A stretch of 52,898 nucleotides of DNA from Bifidobacteriaceae bacterium (GCA_031268215.1 JAIRXP010000069.1:1-52898); one strand, 5' to 3'; positions 20,489 through 29,025 are shown, counted from the stretch's first letter. The notes: generated from the letters alone by a model not told the origin. Translations and numbers: made by a program.

Positions 20489-21625
20489 CTAGAGGATCTC
20501 CGCGAACGCGTCCACGATTGACCGGGCGCGCTCAAAGTTGGCCATAGACAGGTCCACCTCCACGAGGACACTGGGCAGTCCGGCCTCATCAAGGGCCTTC
20601 ACCAGCAGCGGCCGGTCGAATTCGTCCGGCTCCCAGAACTGGGTCTGGACAAAGATCACGCCCTTGGCTTGGCCGCGCTCCGCTACGTCGAGCAAATTGT
20701 CAATCCGGTGCTTGGACGGATCATGAAGGGCCGGCACTCCATCCAGCGCCAGAAAACCATCAACCAAGGCGCCCAGCGGATCGCCAGAACCAGTAGCTAC
20801 GTCCAGCCGCAGACTGACAGATTCTTGGGCCAATTCATCTCCGGCCACTGCCATCCCGGCGGCCTCAAGGATCGCCGACAATTCCGGGTAGGGCGCCATC
20901 AGCCCGCTGAGAACTACCCCAGGCCGGCGGGATACGTCTTTTGGCGCCGCTCCCAGTGTGTCCAGGATCTGACGGAGCATCGTGATGTGTTCCCCGGCCG
21001 GCATGTACAGCCGGCTGGTCATCACCGCGCTCCGCTCGAGAGGCGTGATCAACTCCGCCTGTCGCCCGGCCGCGGCAGCGAATTGCCGCAGCAGGACTCG
21101 CTGCTCTTGACGGTCCCAGATCGCCTGCTCCAAGGCGCCAGGTGGTACCGGCCCGTTACCCAGTCCCTCCAGACGCTCCAGCACTGACCCGTACACGGAC
21201 CTCAAGTACGGCGCTGCACCGGCGCTTTGGCGGTTGTGCGGCGGCACCAGAGGGATCATTGGCACCGCGGGCACCCCGGCCTGCCAGTTCTGGCCCAGGC
21301 ACTTCAACGAGTCAGTAACGTGTGGCACTATCAACGCCTCCAAGGCGTCAAGCTCGCCCCGCAGCCCCAGTTCCAGCGTGGTCTGGACTACCGAGTCCAG
21401 GAACGCCGGGAAATAGGCCTTCGCGCGGGACAACTCCGTACGGAAGCCCCAAATCCCGAACGGGGTCAGCCCGGCGGCATCGGCCAACTCTACGGGTGCC
21501 AACATGGGCGCGCAGCCCACCAAACGATGGCCGGCATCCGCCAGCCGGCCGAGCTGCGCCAACGGGTCGCGGACCACGGCCACGGCGCGGCCAACTGACT
21601 CAGCTAATCTTCCGGTGGTGGTCAT
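20489..21625 (-). CDS. 2-hydroxyacyl-CoA dehydratase, second (beta/FldC-like) subunit, cysteine-poor
   Basis: The 378-residue product has the fold-defining motifs of the HgdB/FldC/BcrB family: GCAPMLAPVELADAAGLTP near the N terminus, then GVIFVQTQFWEPDEFDRPLL and LPSVLVEVD near the end. Together with the larger subunit it should form the heterodimer that removes water from a (R)-2-hydroxyacyl-CoA by a ketyl radical mechanism. Only two cysteines are present (38 and 109). Two positions that are commonly Cys in this family, in motifs of the type DDLC and FCDP, read GDELA (262-266) and QFWEP (329-333) here, so this subunit may not hold its own [4Fe-4S] cluster. The ATG at 21625 follows AAGGAGG by about six bases and overlaps the previous stop (ATGA). 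It is the last gene of the five-gene minus-strand operon. Confidence 0.85.
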   Translation of the reverse strand: MTTTGRLAESVGRAVAVVRDPLAQLGRLADAGHRLVGCAPMLAPVELADAAGLTPFGIWGFRTELSRAKAYFPAFLDSVVQTTLELGLRGELDALEALIVPHVTDSLKCLGQNWQAGVPAVPMIPLVPPHNRQSAGAAPYLRSVYGSVLERLEGLGNGPVPPGALEQAIWDRQEQRVLLRQFAAAAGRQAELITPLERSAVMTSRLYMPAGEHITMLRQILDTLGAAPKDVSRRPGVVLSGLMAPYPELSAILEAAGMAVAGDELAQESVSLRLDVATGSGDPLGALVDGFLALDGVPALHDPSKHRIDNLLDVAERGQAKGVIFVQTQFWEPDEFDRPLLVKALDEAGLPSVLVEVDLSMANFERARSIVDAFAEIL

Positions 21626-22854
21626 GATGCCTCCTTCCCGTCCGGCGTGGGTTGGTCCATGATCTCCGCCAGCCCCTGCACCCGCGTCAGATACTGGGCC
21701 TCGGAGAAAACGCGCGGGTCGGCCTGGTCGCCGTCGAACGTGACGGTGGGCACTTCCAAGGCGGCGCGCAAACGCCGCTCGATTTCTGGCATCATGCCGC
21801 TCCACAGCTTGCAACTGCGGTTGGTGTGGATCACCGCACCGTCAATCCCGGCCTGCCGTCCCGAATCGATCCGCAGGTTGGCGGCCCGGTCCAGGGAAAT
21901 GCTGTTCGGCACGTGAGCGTAGGCCTCCATCATCTGGTCCAGTGAGTCGTAGGTGATGCCAAAAGCGGCCGCGTAGACGGTCGACACGACGTTGATTCCA
22001 AGGTCCTTCAGCGCCGAATAGGTGGCGCGCAGGTGAGGCCAACAAGCGATTCCCTCGAACAGAATTCGATGGCGTTCCTCTCCCCGGAAGCCGGAAGCGC
22101 CCTGGGCGGCCAGCTCTTCGAATTCGGCGCAAAGTGCCTCGAAGGCCTCCGCTGCTTCGATCTTGCCTCGGGCGCAGACCGCCACGGCCATGTGGTTGAA
22201 CAGATCGAATCCTGAGAATGGCGACGGCCGGTAGCGCGAGTAGCCGGCGGCCTTCAGCCAGGCTTTGGCGGTGCGCTGCGAGATCGCCATGACTTCGCGG
22301 AAGCGCTCCGGGTCGAAGGCTTTGCCGGTGATGGCGCTCAGCTGAGTGAAGGCCTCATCGAACTGGGTCCGCATATAGGTGATGGTCTCCGGGCCGGCCT
22401 TGTCCCCGGTGGTGAACGGCACGTCGATCAAGATCATGGGGATGTCCAGCTCATGGGCCAGGTTTTCGTACCAGCTAATCATGGTGTTACAGATGTTGTT
22501 GCAGCAGAGCACGAAGTCTGGTTGCGGCATGTCCTGGAAAGGCGAGGATTTGAGGTCCGCGAAAGCGAAGTTGATTCGTGCGTAGGCGCACAGGTCAGCG
22601 CAATAGCCCATGCCTTCGGCGTGTTCGCACGCTTCGAGCCCACCGCCTTTGGCGGCGATCGCGGCCGCCTGGTTCTCTGGGTAGACCACCGCTACGCCCA
22701 AGGTTTCCGGGATTTCTTGGGGGAAGTTTGAGGCGCACCAGCCGATCTTTTCGCCTCTGGCTTTGGCGTCCCAGGCCGCCTGGTAGGCACCGGCAGCGAT
22801 CTCCCGGAGCCGGATCTTGGCTGGTACTTCAGTGGGTTCTTCGGAGGTTGTCAT
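21622..22854 (-). CDS. 2-hydroxyacyl-CoA dehydratase, first (alpha/FldB-like) subunit
   Basis: The 410-residue product keeps the family cysteines: IGWCASNFPQE (Cys40), GMGYCADLCAYAR (Cys85, Cys89), VLCCNNICNT (Cys117, 118, 122) and the C-terminal DGAVIHTNRSCKLWS. It should hold a [4Fe-4S] cluster and the substrate site of a 2-hydroxyacyl-CoA dehydratase. The alternative family members, benzoyl-CoA reductase subunits, are less likely given the adjacent CoA-transferase and enoyl-CoA reductase. ATG 22854 overlaps the activator stop (ATGA), with AAAGGA eight bases upstream. Gene order MFS - CoA-transferase - activator - alpha - beta is close to the fldA-fldI-fldB-fldC order of clostridia. Substrate not deducible. 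Confidence 0.9.
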   Translation of the reverse strand: MTTSEEPTEVPAKIRLREIAAGAYQAAWDAKARGEKIGWCASNFPQEIPETLGVAVVYPENQAAAIAAKGGGLEACEHAEGMGYCADLCAYARINFAFADLKSSPFQDMPQPDFVLCCNNICNTMISWYENLAHELDIPMILIDVPFTTGDKAGPETITYMRTQFDEAFTQLSAITGKAFDPERFREVMAISQRTAKAWLKAAGYSRYRPSPFSGFDLFNHMAVAVCARGKIEAAEAFEALCAEFEELAAQGASGFRGEERHRILFEGIACWPHLRATYSALKDLGINVVSTVYAAAFGITYDSLDQMMEAYAHVPNSISLDRAANLRIDSGRQAGIDGAVIHTNRSCKLWSGMMPEIERRLRAALEVPTVTFDGDQADPRVFSEAQYLTRVQGLAEIMDQPTPDGKEAS

Positions 22855-23753
22855 GTGACGCATCCTTTCCTGGCCGGGCCGCCGGCCGTACACGGGCCAA
22901 GTTGGCCTGTCAGATAGTTGGTTTGGGGGGCCGGTTTGGCCACCGGTTCATGCCCGATGCCGCCCGGCTGAGTGGCGTCTTCTTGCGCGTAGAGCGCCGC
23001 GCCCAGGGCGCCAGCCAGTTGCGACCGAGGGCTGATAGCGATTTCTAGACCTAGGCGTTCCGACAGCCGGGCCACTACTTCGACGTTATTGGCCACGCCA
23101 CCGGTCATGACCAGCGGCGGCTGAGGAGCGACTCTGCGTGCCAGCCCGGCGAACCGACTGGCTACGGAAGCGTGGATGCCGGCCACGATGTCTGCAATGG
23201 GACTGCCGGCGGCGAGGTGGGAGATGACCTCAGATTCAGCGAAGACGGTGCAGGTCGAGGAGATCTCCACCGGAGCCGCGGCGCTGGCGCCAGCCTGGGC
23301 CAGCTCAGTGACATCGAGTTCCAGCGCCCGGGCGATTACTTCCAGGAAGCGCCCGGTGCCGGCGGCGCATTTGTCGTTCATGACGAAGCTGGTCAGGCGC
23401 CCGGATGCGTCAATCGACAGCACTTTGGCGTCTTGGCCGCCCACGTCGATCACCGTCCGGACCCCTGGCCACAGCGCCGTGGCACCACGGGCATGGCAAC
23501 TCAGTTCTGAAACCTGGCGGTCCGCCTGGGCCAGAGTGTTGCGCCCGTAGCCAGTCGCTACAGTCCGGCTGATAGCCGCTCGCTCCAAGCCGGCTTCCGC
23601 CAGCACGGCCCGGATGGCGCGGCCGGGGCCCGTGGTGCCGGCTCCCACCGGCACCACGGTCGCAGCCAACACTCGACCATCGCCAAGAACCACAGCCTTA
23701 GAGGCCGTGGAGCCTATGTCGACTCCAAGGACCGCCGGGGTCATGGGACTCAT
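22851..23753 (-). CDS. ATP-dependent activator of 2-hydroxyacyl-CoA dehydratase (HgdC/FldI-type)
   Basis: The 300-residue product has the ASKHA-fold phosphate loop GVDIGSTASK (residues 10-19), IDVGGQDAK, and the two cysteines that ligate the [4Fe-4S] cluster bridging the homodimer: Cys129 in NDKCAAGTGRF and Cys168 in SSTCTVFAESEV. Such activators use ATP hydrolysis to push one low-potential electron from ferredoxin or flavodoxin into the dehydratase. The C terminus runs about 35 residues past the core and is Pro/Gly-rich. I chose the ATG at 23753 because it overlaps the upstream stop (ATGA); a second ATG three codons later (23744) is equally possible. This gene is strong evidence that the dehydratase is of the radical type. 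Confidence 0.92.
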   Translation of the reverse strand: MSPMTPAVLGVDIGSTASKAVVLGDGRVLAATVVPVGAGTTGPGRAIRAVLAEAGLERAAISRTVATGYGRNTLAQADRQVSELSCHARGATALWPGVRTVIDVGGQDAKVLSIDASGRLTSFVMNDKCAAGTGRFLEVIARALELDVTELAQAGASAAAPVEISSTCTVFAESEVISHLAAGSPIADIVAGIHASVASRFAGLARRVAPQPPLVMTGGVANNVEVVARLSERLGLEIAISPRSQLAGALGAALYAQEDATQPGGIGHEPVAKPAPQTNYLTGQLGPCTAGGPARKGCVT

Positions 23754-24997
23754 TTCTCCCATTGATCGCGGACGTCGTCCCACGTGACGTAGGCACCGTC
23801 CGCATGCATGGCTTCCCGCTCGGATTCGGAGTAGCCCAATTCCGCCAGGATGGCGTCACTGTGTTCTCCCAGATACGGACCGTGGCGGTATTCCGGCAGA
23901 CCGGCTTCCGCCAGCTGGAACGGTATCCGCACCAGGGTGCGGGTAGCACCAGTCGGGTAGTCCATAGCGTGGAAGTAATCGTTGGCCCAAAGCTGCTCAT
24001 CTTCCAGCACCTCATTCCAGAGCTGAGCGGGCGCGAAGGGCACGTCCGCCGCCGTGAAGATGGCGGTCCATTCAGCCAAGTTCTTGGTCTTGAGGCTGTC
24101 CCAGATCATGTCGTAGACCACCTGTGGGGCCAGCTTGACCTGGTGGATGTTGGTGTAGGCGGGATCTTCGGAGAGGTCCGCCCGGCCCAGGCAGCCCAGC
24201 ACCTTGCCAATCGCCGAGTTGTAATCCGGGGCGCAGAACTGGATGTAGCGTTCGTCGCTGGTCCGGTAGGACTGCAATAGCGGGTTAGCGGTGTCCCGCC
24301 GGTGGACTGGATAGCTCAGGACGCCGTACTGGCTGGACACCAGCAAGGTTTGCTGAGCCCAGATGGACGCCGCGATCAATGACGTGGTCACGTGGTCGCC
24401 CAGACCAGTACGGGCAGCCTGATAGAGGGCCGCCAGGATTCCCGCCGCCAAGTAGCCGCCGGCCTGGTGGTCGCCGAAGCCGGGGACGGAGTTGATGGGC
24501 GGCTGACCCTTCTCCGCTAAGGCCTGGGCCACGCCACCCCGGGCCAGGTAGGCCGTGAAGTCAAATCCGGGCAGGTCTTTGTCCGGTCCCTTCAGCCCGT
24601 ATCCGGAAGCCTGGGCGTAGACCAGTTTGGGATGGTCCGTCTTCAGTGTGTCGTAGTCCAAACCGGCCCTGGCCAGCGCGTCTTGACGCCAGTTGGTGAT
24701 GAACACGTCCGCTGAATCGATCAAGCGCATGAGGACTTCTTTGCCCGCCGGGGTCTTCAGGTTCAGTGCCAGGCCACGCTTACCGGCGTTGTCCATGTCC
24801 CAGGTGGTGTCCTCATGCGGATCTGAGGGGCGGCCCTCGTTGCCGGGCGTGAAGCGCAACATGTCACCACGCGGCGATTCGATCTTGATGACGTCCGCTC
24901 CCAGATCCGCCAGGATCCGAGCGGCGATGGGTGTCATCATCACGGTGCCCAGGTCGATCACCTTGATTCCGTCGAGTGGTTGAGGGGTGCGGGTCAT
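23750..24997 (-). CDS. Class III (CaiB/BaiF/FldA-type) CoA-transferase
   Basis: The 415-residue product is full length for family III CoA-transferases. The N terminus has the GIKVIDLGTVMMTPIAARIL and LGADVIKIESP motifs. The catalytic Asp is probably Asp146 in LPGFDFTAY, which forms the aspartyl-CoA anhydride. It would move CoA from the final reduced acyl-CoA product, or another donor, to the incoming 2-hydroxyacid, recycling CoA without ATP. It is the second gene of the operon and both ends are ATGA overlaps (with MFS at 24994-24997 and the activator at 23750-23753). FldA in clostridia and CaiB in enterobacteria are the named relatives. Which acid it uses cannot be read from the sequence. Confidence 0.9.
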   Translation of the reverse strand: MTRTPQPLDGIKVIDLGTVMMTPIAARILADLGADVIKIESPRGDMLRFTPGNEGRPSDPHEDTTWDMDNAGKRGLALNLKTPAGKEVLMRLIDSADVFITNWRQDALARAGLDYDTLKTDHPKLVYAQASGYGLKGPDKDLPGFDFTAYLARGGVAQALAEKGQPPINSVPGFGDHQAGGYLAAGILAALYQAARTGLGDHVTTSLIAASIWAQQTLLVSSQYGVLSYPVHRRDTANPLLQSYRTSDERYIQFCAPDYNSAIGKVLGCLGRADLSEDPAYTNIHQVKLAPQVVYDMIWDSLKTKNLAEWTAIFTAADVPFAPAQLWNEVLEDEQLWANDYFHAMDYPTGATRTLVRIPFQLAEAGLPEYRHGPYLGEHSDAILAELGYSESEREAMHADGAYVTWDDVRDQWEK

Positions 24998-26259
24998 TTG
25001 ACTGCTCCTTGATTCTTAGTTTCGGATGCCAGACGCTCTGCGTCCCGCTGGATGGGAGGAGTGGATTTCACCAGCGTGGTGGCTAGGAAGATACCCACGA
25101 TGGCGGCGCCAATGGCGACCAGGAAGGCGATTGAATAGTCGCCGTCATGCGAACCGCCAATTGAGGCGGCGATCCGCGGCGAGATGATGGCTGAGGTCGA
25201 GTAGGCGGCGAAGGTGATCCCGTAGTTGACGCCTTGGTGCTTGGCGCCAAAGTTGGACATCACCAGCGGCGGGAAGACGGCCATGACCCCGCCGAAGCAC
25301 AGGCCCAAACCGGCAATCCCGATGGCGAACCCAACCACCTGTCCCTTGAGCAAGATCAGCTCGGTGAGGGACAACGCCACGAAGACGAAGATCACAATGG
25401 TGGATTTGGCGTAGCCGAGTCGATCAGATACGAGACCCAGGATGAGCCGTCCCGTCGCGTTCGAAGCGGAATACAGGCTGACGAACAGCGCGGCAGTGGC
25501 CGCGTTCAGCGCGAACATCCCTTGACCGATTTGGGAGGCGTTCCCAGCGATCATTAGCCCCGAGAAGGCACCGCAGACGAACATGAAGAAGATGGTCCAG
25601 AACGCCCGAGTAGAAATCATGCGACGCCAGTTGAGACCGTCGGCCGGGGATCCGGCCCGCTGGGGCGGCGTCCATCCCGGCGGGGTGTAGCCAACGGGCG
25701 CTGGCTGTGCGAATACGAACGCACCTAGGCCGATCACCGCGAAGCAGCTACCCAGGACCACCATGGCTGTTCCGGGCCCATGCGAGGACACCAACGCCGC
25801 CGCGATTGGGGCGGAAATTACGGTGGCGGCGCCATTGGCGCAGGTCACAAGGCCGGAGGCCAGGCCGCTGCGGTCCGGGAACAACCGGATCGTGTTCTGC
25901 AAGCAGCCGGCGTAGGCGAATCCTTGGGCCAGGCCGGTGATGACACCGTAACTGATGAAGAACATGACGAGGGAGTTGGACATTCCGGACAGGATCCAGC
26001 CGATCCCATACCCCGCGCCGCCAATCAGCACCAGCCATTTGGCGCCGCCCCTGTCTACCCACATACCACCTAGGATCTGCGGGATTGGGGCGATGGCCGA
26101 GTTGACCGAATAGGCCAGGACCAGGGTGGGAAGGTTCCAGTGGTGGACTTCGCTGAGCGGCCCCGACAGGACCGAGAACGTGTAAATGGTGCCCGTGCAC
26201 AGCATGACCGCCATCGCGGCGATCAGCACTGCCCACCGATGGACAGGCTGTTTGGACAT
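24994..26259 (-). CDS. MFS transporter of the OFA (oxalate/formate antiporter-like) group
   Basis: The 421-residue product has 12 hydrophobic segments and the MFS pattern GGMWVDRGGAKWLVLIG between helices 2 and 3. The opening (HRWAVLIAAMAVMLCTGTIYTFSVLSG) is typical of the OxlT-like family, whose members exchange or import carboxylates. As the first gene of the dehydratase operon it probably takes up the hydroxyacid substrate, perhaps in exchange for the reduced acid; that is inference from position. The start is preceded by GGAGG. A perfect 18-bp hairpin lies 25 bases upstream, and a regulator site 135 bases upstream. Confidence 0.88.
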   Translation of the reverse strand: MSKQPVHRWAVLIAAMAVMLCTGTIYTFSVLSGPLSEVHHWNLPTLVLAYSVNSAIAPIPQILGGMWVDRGGAKWLVLIGGAGYGIGWILSGMSNSLVMFFISYGVITGLAQGFAYAGCLQNTIRLFPDRSGLASGLVTCANGAATVISAPIAAALVSSHGPGTAMVVLGSCFAVIGLGAFVFAQPAPVGYTPPGWTPPQRAGSPADGLNWRRMISTRAFWTIFFMFVCGAFSGLMIAGNASQIGQGMFALNAATAALFVSLYSASNATGRLILGLVSDRLGYAKSTIVIFVFVALSLTELILLKGQVVGFAIGIAGLGLCFGGVMAVFPPLVMSNFGAKHQGVNYGITFAAYSTSAIISPRIAASIGGSHDGDYSIAFLVAIGAAIVGIFLATTLVKSTPPIQRDAERLASETKNQGAVK

Positions 26260-26283
26260 ATTTGCCTCCTACAAGAGTTGTGG

Positions 26284-26323
26284 TGAGCCTCTTCTTGGGC
26301 CGGGCGGCCCAAGAAGAGGCTCA
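26284..26323. promoter_or_regulatory. Perfect 18-bp inverted repeat in the leader of the dehydratase operon
   Basis: Arms 26284-26301 and 26306-26323 are perfectly complementary around a 4-base loop (core CCTCTTCTTGGGCC / GGCCCAAGAAGAGG). Neither strand has a following U-tract, so it is not a standard terminator. It sits between the regulator site at 26394 and the MFS ribosome site, so it would fold in the 5' leader of the operon mRNA. It could also be a second protein-binding site. Confidence 0.65.
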
Positions 26324-26393
26324 GGTTGCTGTGTGATAGCCCGGGCGGTAGACGCCGGGACAACGGAAGCCCCGGTGCGACCACGACCATTGT

Positions 26394-26416
26394 TTACGGA
26401 CGTTTCGCGTCGGGTA
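26394..26416 (-). promoter_or_regulatory. Putative TetR-family operator, copy 1 (tetR/MFS intergenic region)
   Basis: TTACGGACG-TTTCG-CGTCGGGTA on the plus strand. This is a 9-5-9 inverted repeat that matches copies 2 and 3 at 30237 and 30308. On the minus strand it leads straight into TAAACA, a possible -10 for the MFS operon. It lies 135 bases before the MFS start and 110 bases before the regulator start, so it could control both. Confidence 0.7.
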
Positions 26417-26525
26417 TGGGACCTTCGTCACTCGCCCAGGACGACTAATCCAACGTCTAAGTCGAGAGCCCCTCTAGACTGGTCCCCGGCCCCGGAACAT
26501 TCATCAAACCAAGAAGGGTGTCAAG

Positions 26526-27305
26526 GTGACTGAATCGCCCCATCGGCCGCGCGGCCGGCCCCGTGATCCCCACGTCGAGGACCGGGCAATGTGCGCGGCG
26601 CTGAAGATCTTTGGCGCCAAGGGCTGGTTTGGCCTGTCCCTAGACGAGGTAGCCTCACTCGCCCGGGTTGGCAAGTCCTCGCTTTATCTGCGCTGGCCAG
26701 ACGCCGCGACGCTCCTGGCCAGCTCCCTGCGCCGGGTGCATGAGGACCCCTGCTGGGCGGCGGTAGATTGGCTGGCGCCGGGCGCCACTGACACGCCCAG
26801 CACGCCCGACCAGCCCAGCACGTCCAGCGCGGCCGGCCCCTTGGCCCCGGGGCCAAGGCCTGCCCAAGCCCAAGCCCAAGCCCAAGCCCAAGCCCAAGAC
26901 GAAAACCAAGACCTACCGGACGCCGGACCGGAGACACTCCGCGATTACCTGGTCCGCCTGGCCGGTGACCGTGCTAACTCGCTGCTTGGCCCATACGGCC
27001 CGGCATTGCTCAGGATGCACTTCGAGGGCCGCCTGGCGGGACCGGAACTGTCTCAGCTCGCCAGCGAAACGCTTACCCCAATCGTGATAGCGGAACGTAA
27101 CCGGATTGACCAGGCCGTCGCTGACGGCGAACTGCCAGCGACCGCCTCCTCCACCATCATCTTGGACGCGATAGAAGGCGCCGTGCTGATGCACATCCTG
27201 GTCACGCCGCCCGAACTGCTGGACAGGGTCCGTTCCGGACTGGCCGCCTACATCCAGCGTCTGGTCGACTACCAGTTACTTGCCGCCAGACTCGGACACC
27301 CCTGA
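26526..27305 (+). CDS. TetR-family transcriptional regulator with a hexanucleotide-repeat linker
   Basis: The 259-residue product has a TetR helix-turn-helix at about residues 20-65 (ALKIFGAKGWFGLSLDEVASLARVGKSSLYLRWP reads as the standard fold) and a C-terminal ligand and dimerisation domain (about 135-259). Between them is a low-complexity linker with six Ala-Gln dipeptides (residues 113-124) coded by six GCCCAA repeats. The GTG start has AAGGG upstream. It is divergent from the MFS-dehydratase operon and converges on etfA with a 30-base overlap. It is the obvious candidate to bind the 23-bp inverted repeat found three times in the locus, perhaps released by an acyl-CoA; the ligand is unknown. 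Confidence 0.88.
   Translation: MTESPHRPRGRPRDPHVEDRAMCAALKIFGAKGWFGLSLDEVASLARVGKSSLYLRWPDAATLLASSLRRVHEDPCWAAVDWLAPGATDTPSTPDQPSTSSAAGPLAPGPRPAQAQAQAQAQAQDENQDLPDAGPETLRDYLVRLAGDRANSLLGPYGPALLRMHFEGRLAGPELSQLASETLTPIVIAERNRIDQAVADGELPATASSTIILDAIEGAVLMHILVTPPELLDRVRSGLAAYIQRLVDYQLLAARLGHP
26862..26897 (+). repeat. Hexanucleotide microsatellite (GCCCAA)6 in the TetR gene
   Basis: Six perfect tandem copies of GCCCAA, in frame, each coding Ala-Gln. Copy number can change by slippage without breaking the frame, lengthening or shortening the linker between the DNA-binding and ligand domains. Confidence 0.9.
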
Positions 27306-28226
27306 AGCGCCACCCAAAGCGGCAGTCAGGGCCGGTACGGCCTGGTAAAGATCCGCCACCATGGCCAAGTCGCAATTGGTCATCACGGGTGCGTCCGGAT
27401 CGTTATTGATCGCGATTATCAACTTGGCACCATGTGCGCCAGACAGGTGCTGGACCTGGCCAGACAAGCCAACCGCGAGGTAGAGGTCCGGTGCGATAGT
27501 TTGCCCCGACACGCCGATGTAACGGTCGTGGCCGAACCATTCCGCCCCCTCCGCCAACGGCCTGGAACAGGCCAGCTCCGCTCCCAGCCGTTCGGCCAGA
27601 TCACGAACCATGGCGACGTCCGCCTGAGCTTTCATGCCCCGTCCCACGCCCACAACCACTTTGGCGGAGCCCAGCTCAACTGCCTGGTGGTTGATCGATT
27701 GAGCGCTGGTCAGACGGACGGCGCTGGAAGAGGTGACGGCCAATTCGGCGACCGGTGCGGTCGCTCCTGCTTCTCCCAGATCAGATCCGCCCCGGACGGC
27801 CAGGACAGCCTGGCCCACATCTACGGCCTCGGCGACCTCCGCCAGCCCACCGCCAACAGTTCGGACCAAGCTAATCTGGCCGTCCTTCAGGGCGGCGCTG
27901 GTGACATGGTGCAGAACCGGCCCGCCCAGCCGTGCGGCCACCGCACCCAGCAGAGCGCGGGACGTGGCGCCGGCGTTCCCCACAACAGCAGCGGGCGCCT
28001 CAGCGGCGGCCAGGTCCGCCAGGCCGGCGGCACAACTCTCAGCCGGCGTGTCTTGATCAATGGCCAGGTGGCGCACTTGGCTGACGACGGGCGCCAATCG
28101 ATCAGCGGTCTGCCGCGAGCCGACTACCAGGGCCGTAACCGGCCCCCCCAAACCGCGCGCCACCGCCAACGCGTTACCAACTATGAGGTCATCGGTGACG
28201 ATCACCCAAACTTGTCCAGTGGTCAT
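27276..28226 (-). CDS. etfA: Electron transfer flavoprotein alpha subunit (FixB-like)
   Basis: The 316-residue product has the EtfA layout: an N-terminal Rossmann-like half (MTTGQVWVIVTDD) and a C-terminal FAD domain with KVVVGVGRGMK, then GVSGQTIAPDLYLAVGLSGQVQH and IIAINNDPDAPV, which bind FAD. It pairs with EtfB to pass electrons to or from the CaiA-like reductase. The frame is open up to 28412, but ATG 28226 follows AAGGAGAGG by a few bases and gives family length. It is the third gene of the reductase-etfB-etfA operon. Its end overlaps the end of the convergent TetR gene by 30 bases. Confidence 0.92.
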   Translation of the reverse strand: MTTGQVWVIVTDDLIVGNALAVARGLGGPVTALVVGSRQTADRLAPVVSQVRHLAIDQDTPAESCAAGLADLAAAEAPAAVVGNAGATSRALLGAVAARLGGPVLHHVTSAALKDGQISLVRTVGGGLAEVAEAVDVGQAVLAVRGGSDLGEAGATAPVAELAVTSSSAVRLTSAQSINHQAVELGSAKVVVGVGRGMKAQADVAMVRDLAERLGAELACSRPLAEGAEWFGHDRYIGVSGQTIAPDLYLAVGLSGQVQHLSGAHGAKLIIAINNDPDAPVMTNCDLAMVADLYQAVPALTAALGGASGVSESGGK

Positions 28227-28254
28227 GGTCCCTCTCCTTGTCCGGAACGGCCGG

Positions 28255-29025
28255 TCAGGCCAGTCCCGCTTCTTGTATAACGCTGACGGCCTGGCGGACC
28301 GCCTCAGCCAATTCGCCATCCAGGACCCTGCCCTCGCGGCGCGGCACGGCCGTTGGGCGCCGCCCAACCTCCACCGCCTGGGCGCAAGTGACTGGCCCCA
28401 ATTCCGCCTCATCGAGCACGGTGGCGGGCTTCTTTCCCGCCGCCAGGATGTCTTTCATCCCCGGCACTGGCGGGCTGACAGCGTTGGTGGTCACCGCCAA
28501 GACGGCCGGGCCGGTCAGACGCAGGGTCTCTTGGCGGTTGGCCCCGGTCCGGTACACCTCCAGCGCCCCACCGTCAACGGCGATCCCGCTGACGCCCGCC
28601 AAACCGGGCCAGTCCAACAAACCGGCCAAGGTGAGCGGGACTTGACCGGCGGCATCGTCCACCGATTCAGCGCCCGCTATGACCGCGGCGATCTCCGGTT
28701 CGCGGCCCAAAGCGGCGGCCAGGACGTTGGCCGTGACGGTCGAGTTGGCCTGCTCTAAGGCACTGTGGGTGGCCACGAACAGGCGGTCAAGGCCACGCGA
28801 CAGAGCGGCCTTGCGCATCAGCGGCGAGTCGATTCCGGCGGGCCCGGCCGTCAGCCCTACCAGGTCGGTGCCCAAGTCGTTGGCCAATTGCCGTCCGGCG
28901 GCGATCGCCACCGGATCATATTCGCTGATGGCTGCTTTGGCACGGCTGAGATCCAGCGTGCCATCCGACCTGACCTGCGCATCTGCGGGGCTGTAGGCCC
29001 ACTTGAAGATTACGGCGACACTCAC
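28255..29025 (-). CDS. etfB: Electron transfer flavoprotein beta subunit (FixA-like)
   Basis: The 256-residue product matches the EtfB/FixA family in length and pattern: an early VIFKWAYSPADAQV, then ISEYDPVAIAAGRQLA, and the nucleotide-binding stretch around AAVIAGAESVDDAAGQVPLTLAGLLDWP. It would form the ETF heterodimer with the product of etfA. Whether it binds AMP (ordinary ETF) or a second FAD (bifurcating ETF, as in FixABCX) cannot be decided by eye. The GTG start at 29025 has AAGGAGG upstream. It lies 17 bases after the reductase gene and 28 bases before etfA, so it is part of one operon. Confidence 0.92.
   Translation of the reverse strand: MSVAVIFKWAYSPADAQVRSDGTLDLSRAKAAISEYDPVAIAAGRQLANDLGTDLVGLTAGPAGIDSPLMRKAALSRGLDRLFVATHSALEQANSTVTANVLAAALGREPEIAAVIAGAESVDDAAGQVPLTLAGLLDWPGLAGVSGIAVDGGALEVYRTGANRQETLRLTGPAVLAVTTNAVSPPVPGMKDILAAGKKPATVLDEAELGPVTCAQAVEVGRRPTAVPRREGRVLDGELAEAVRQAVSVIQEAGLA

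Noticed and set aside
20489..22854. Benzoyl-CoA reductase subunits
   Set aside because: Same superfamily, but only two subunits and one activator are present, and the neighbours are a CoA-transferase and an enoyl-CoA reductase, as in 2-hydroxyacid pathways.
26284..26323. Rho-independent terminator upstream of the MFS gene
   Set aside because: The stem is perfect, but there is no U-tract on either strand and it lies before, not after, a gene.
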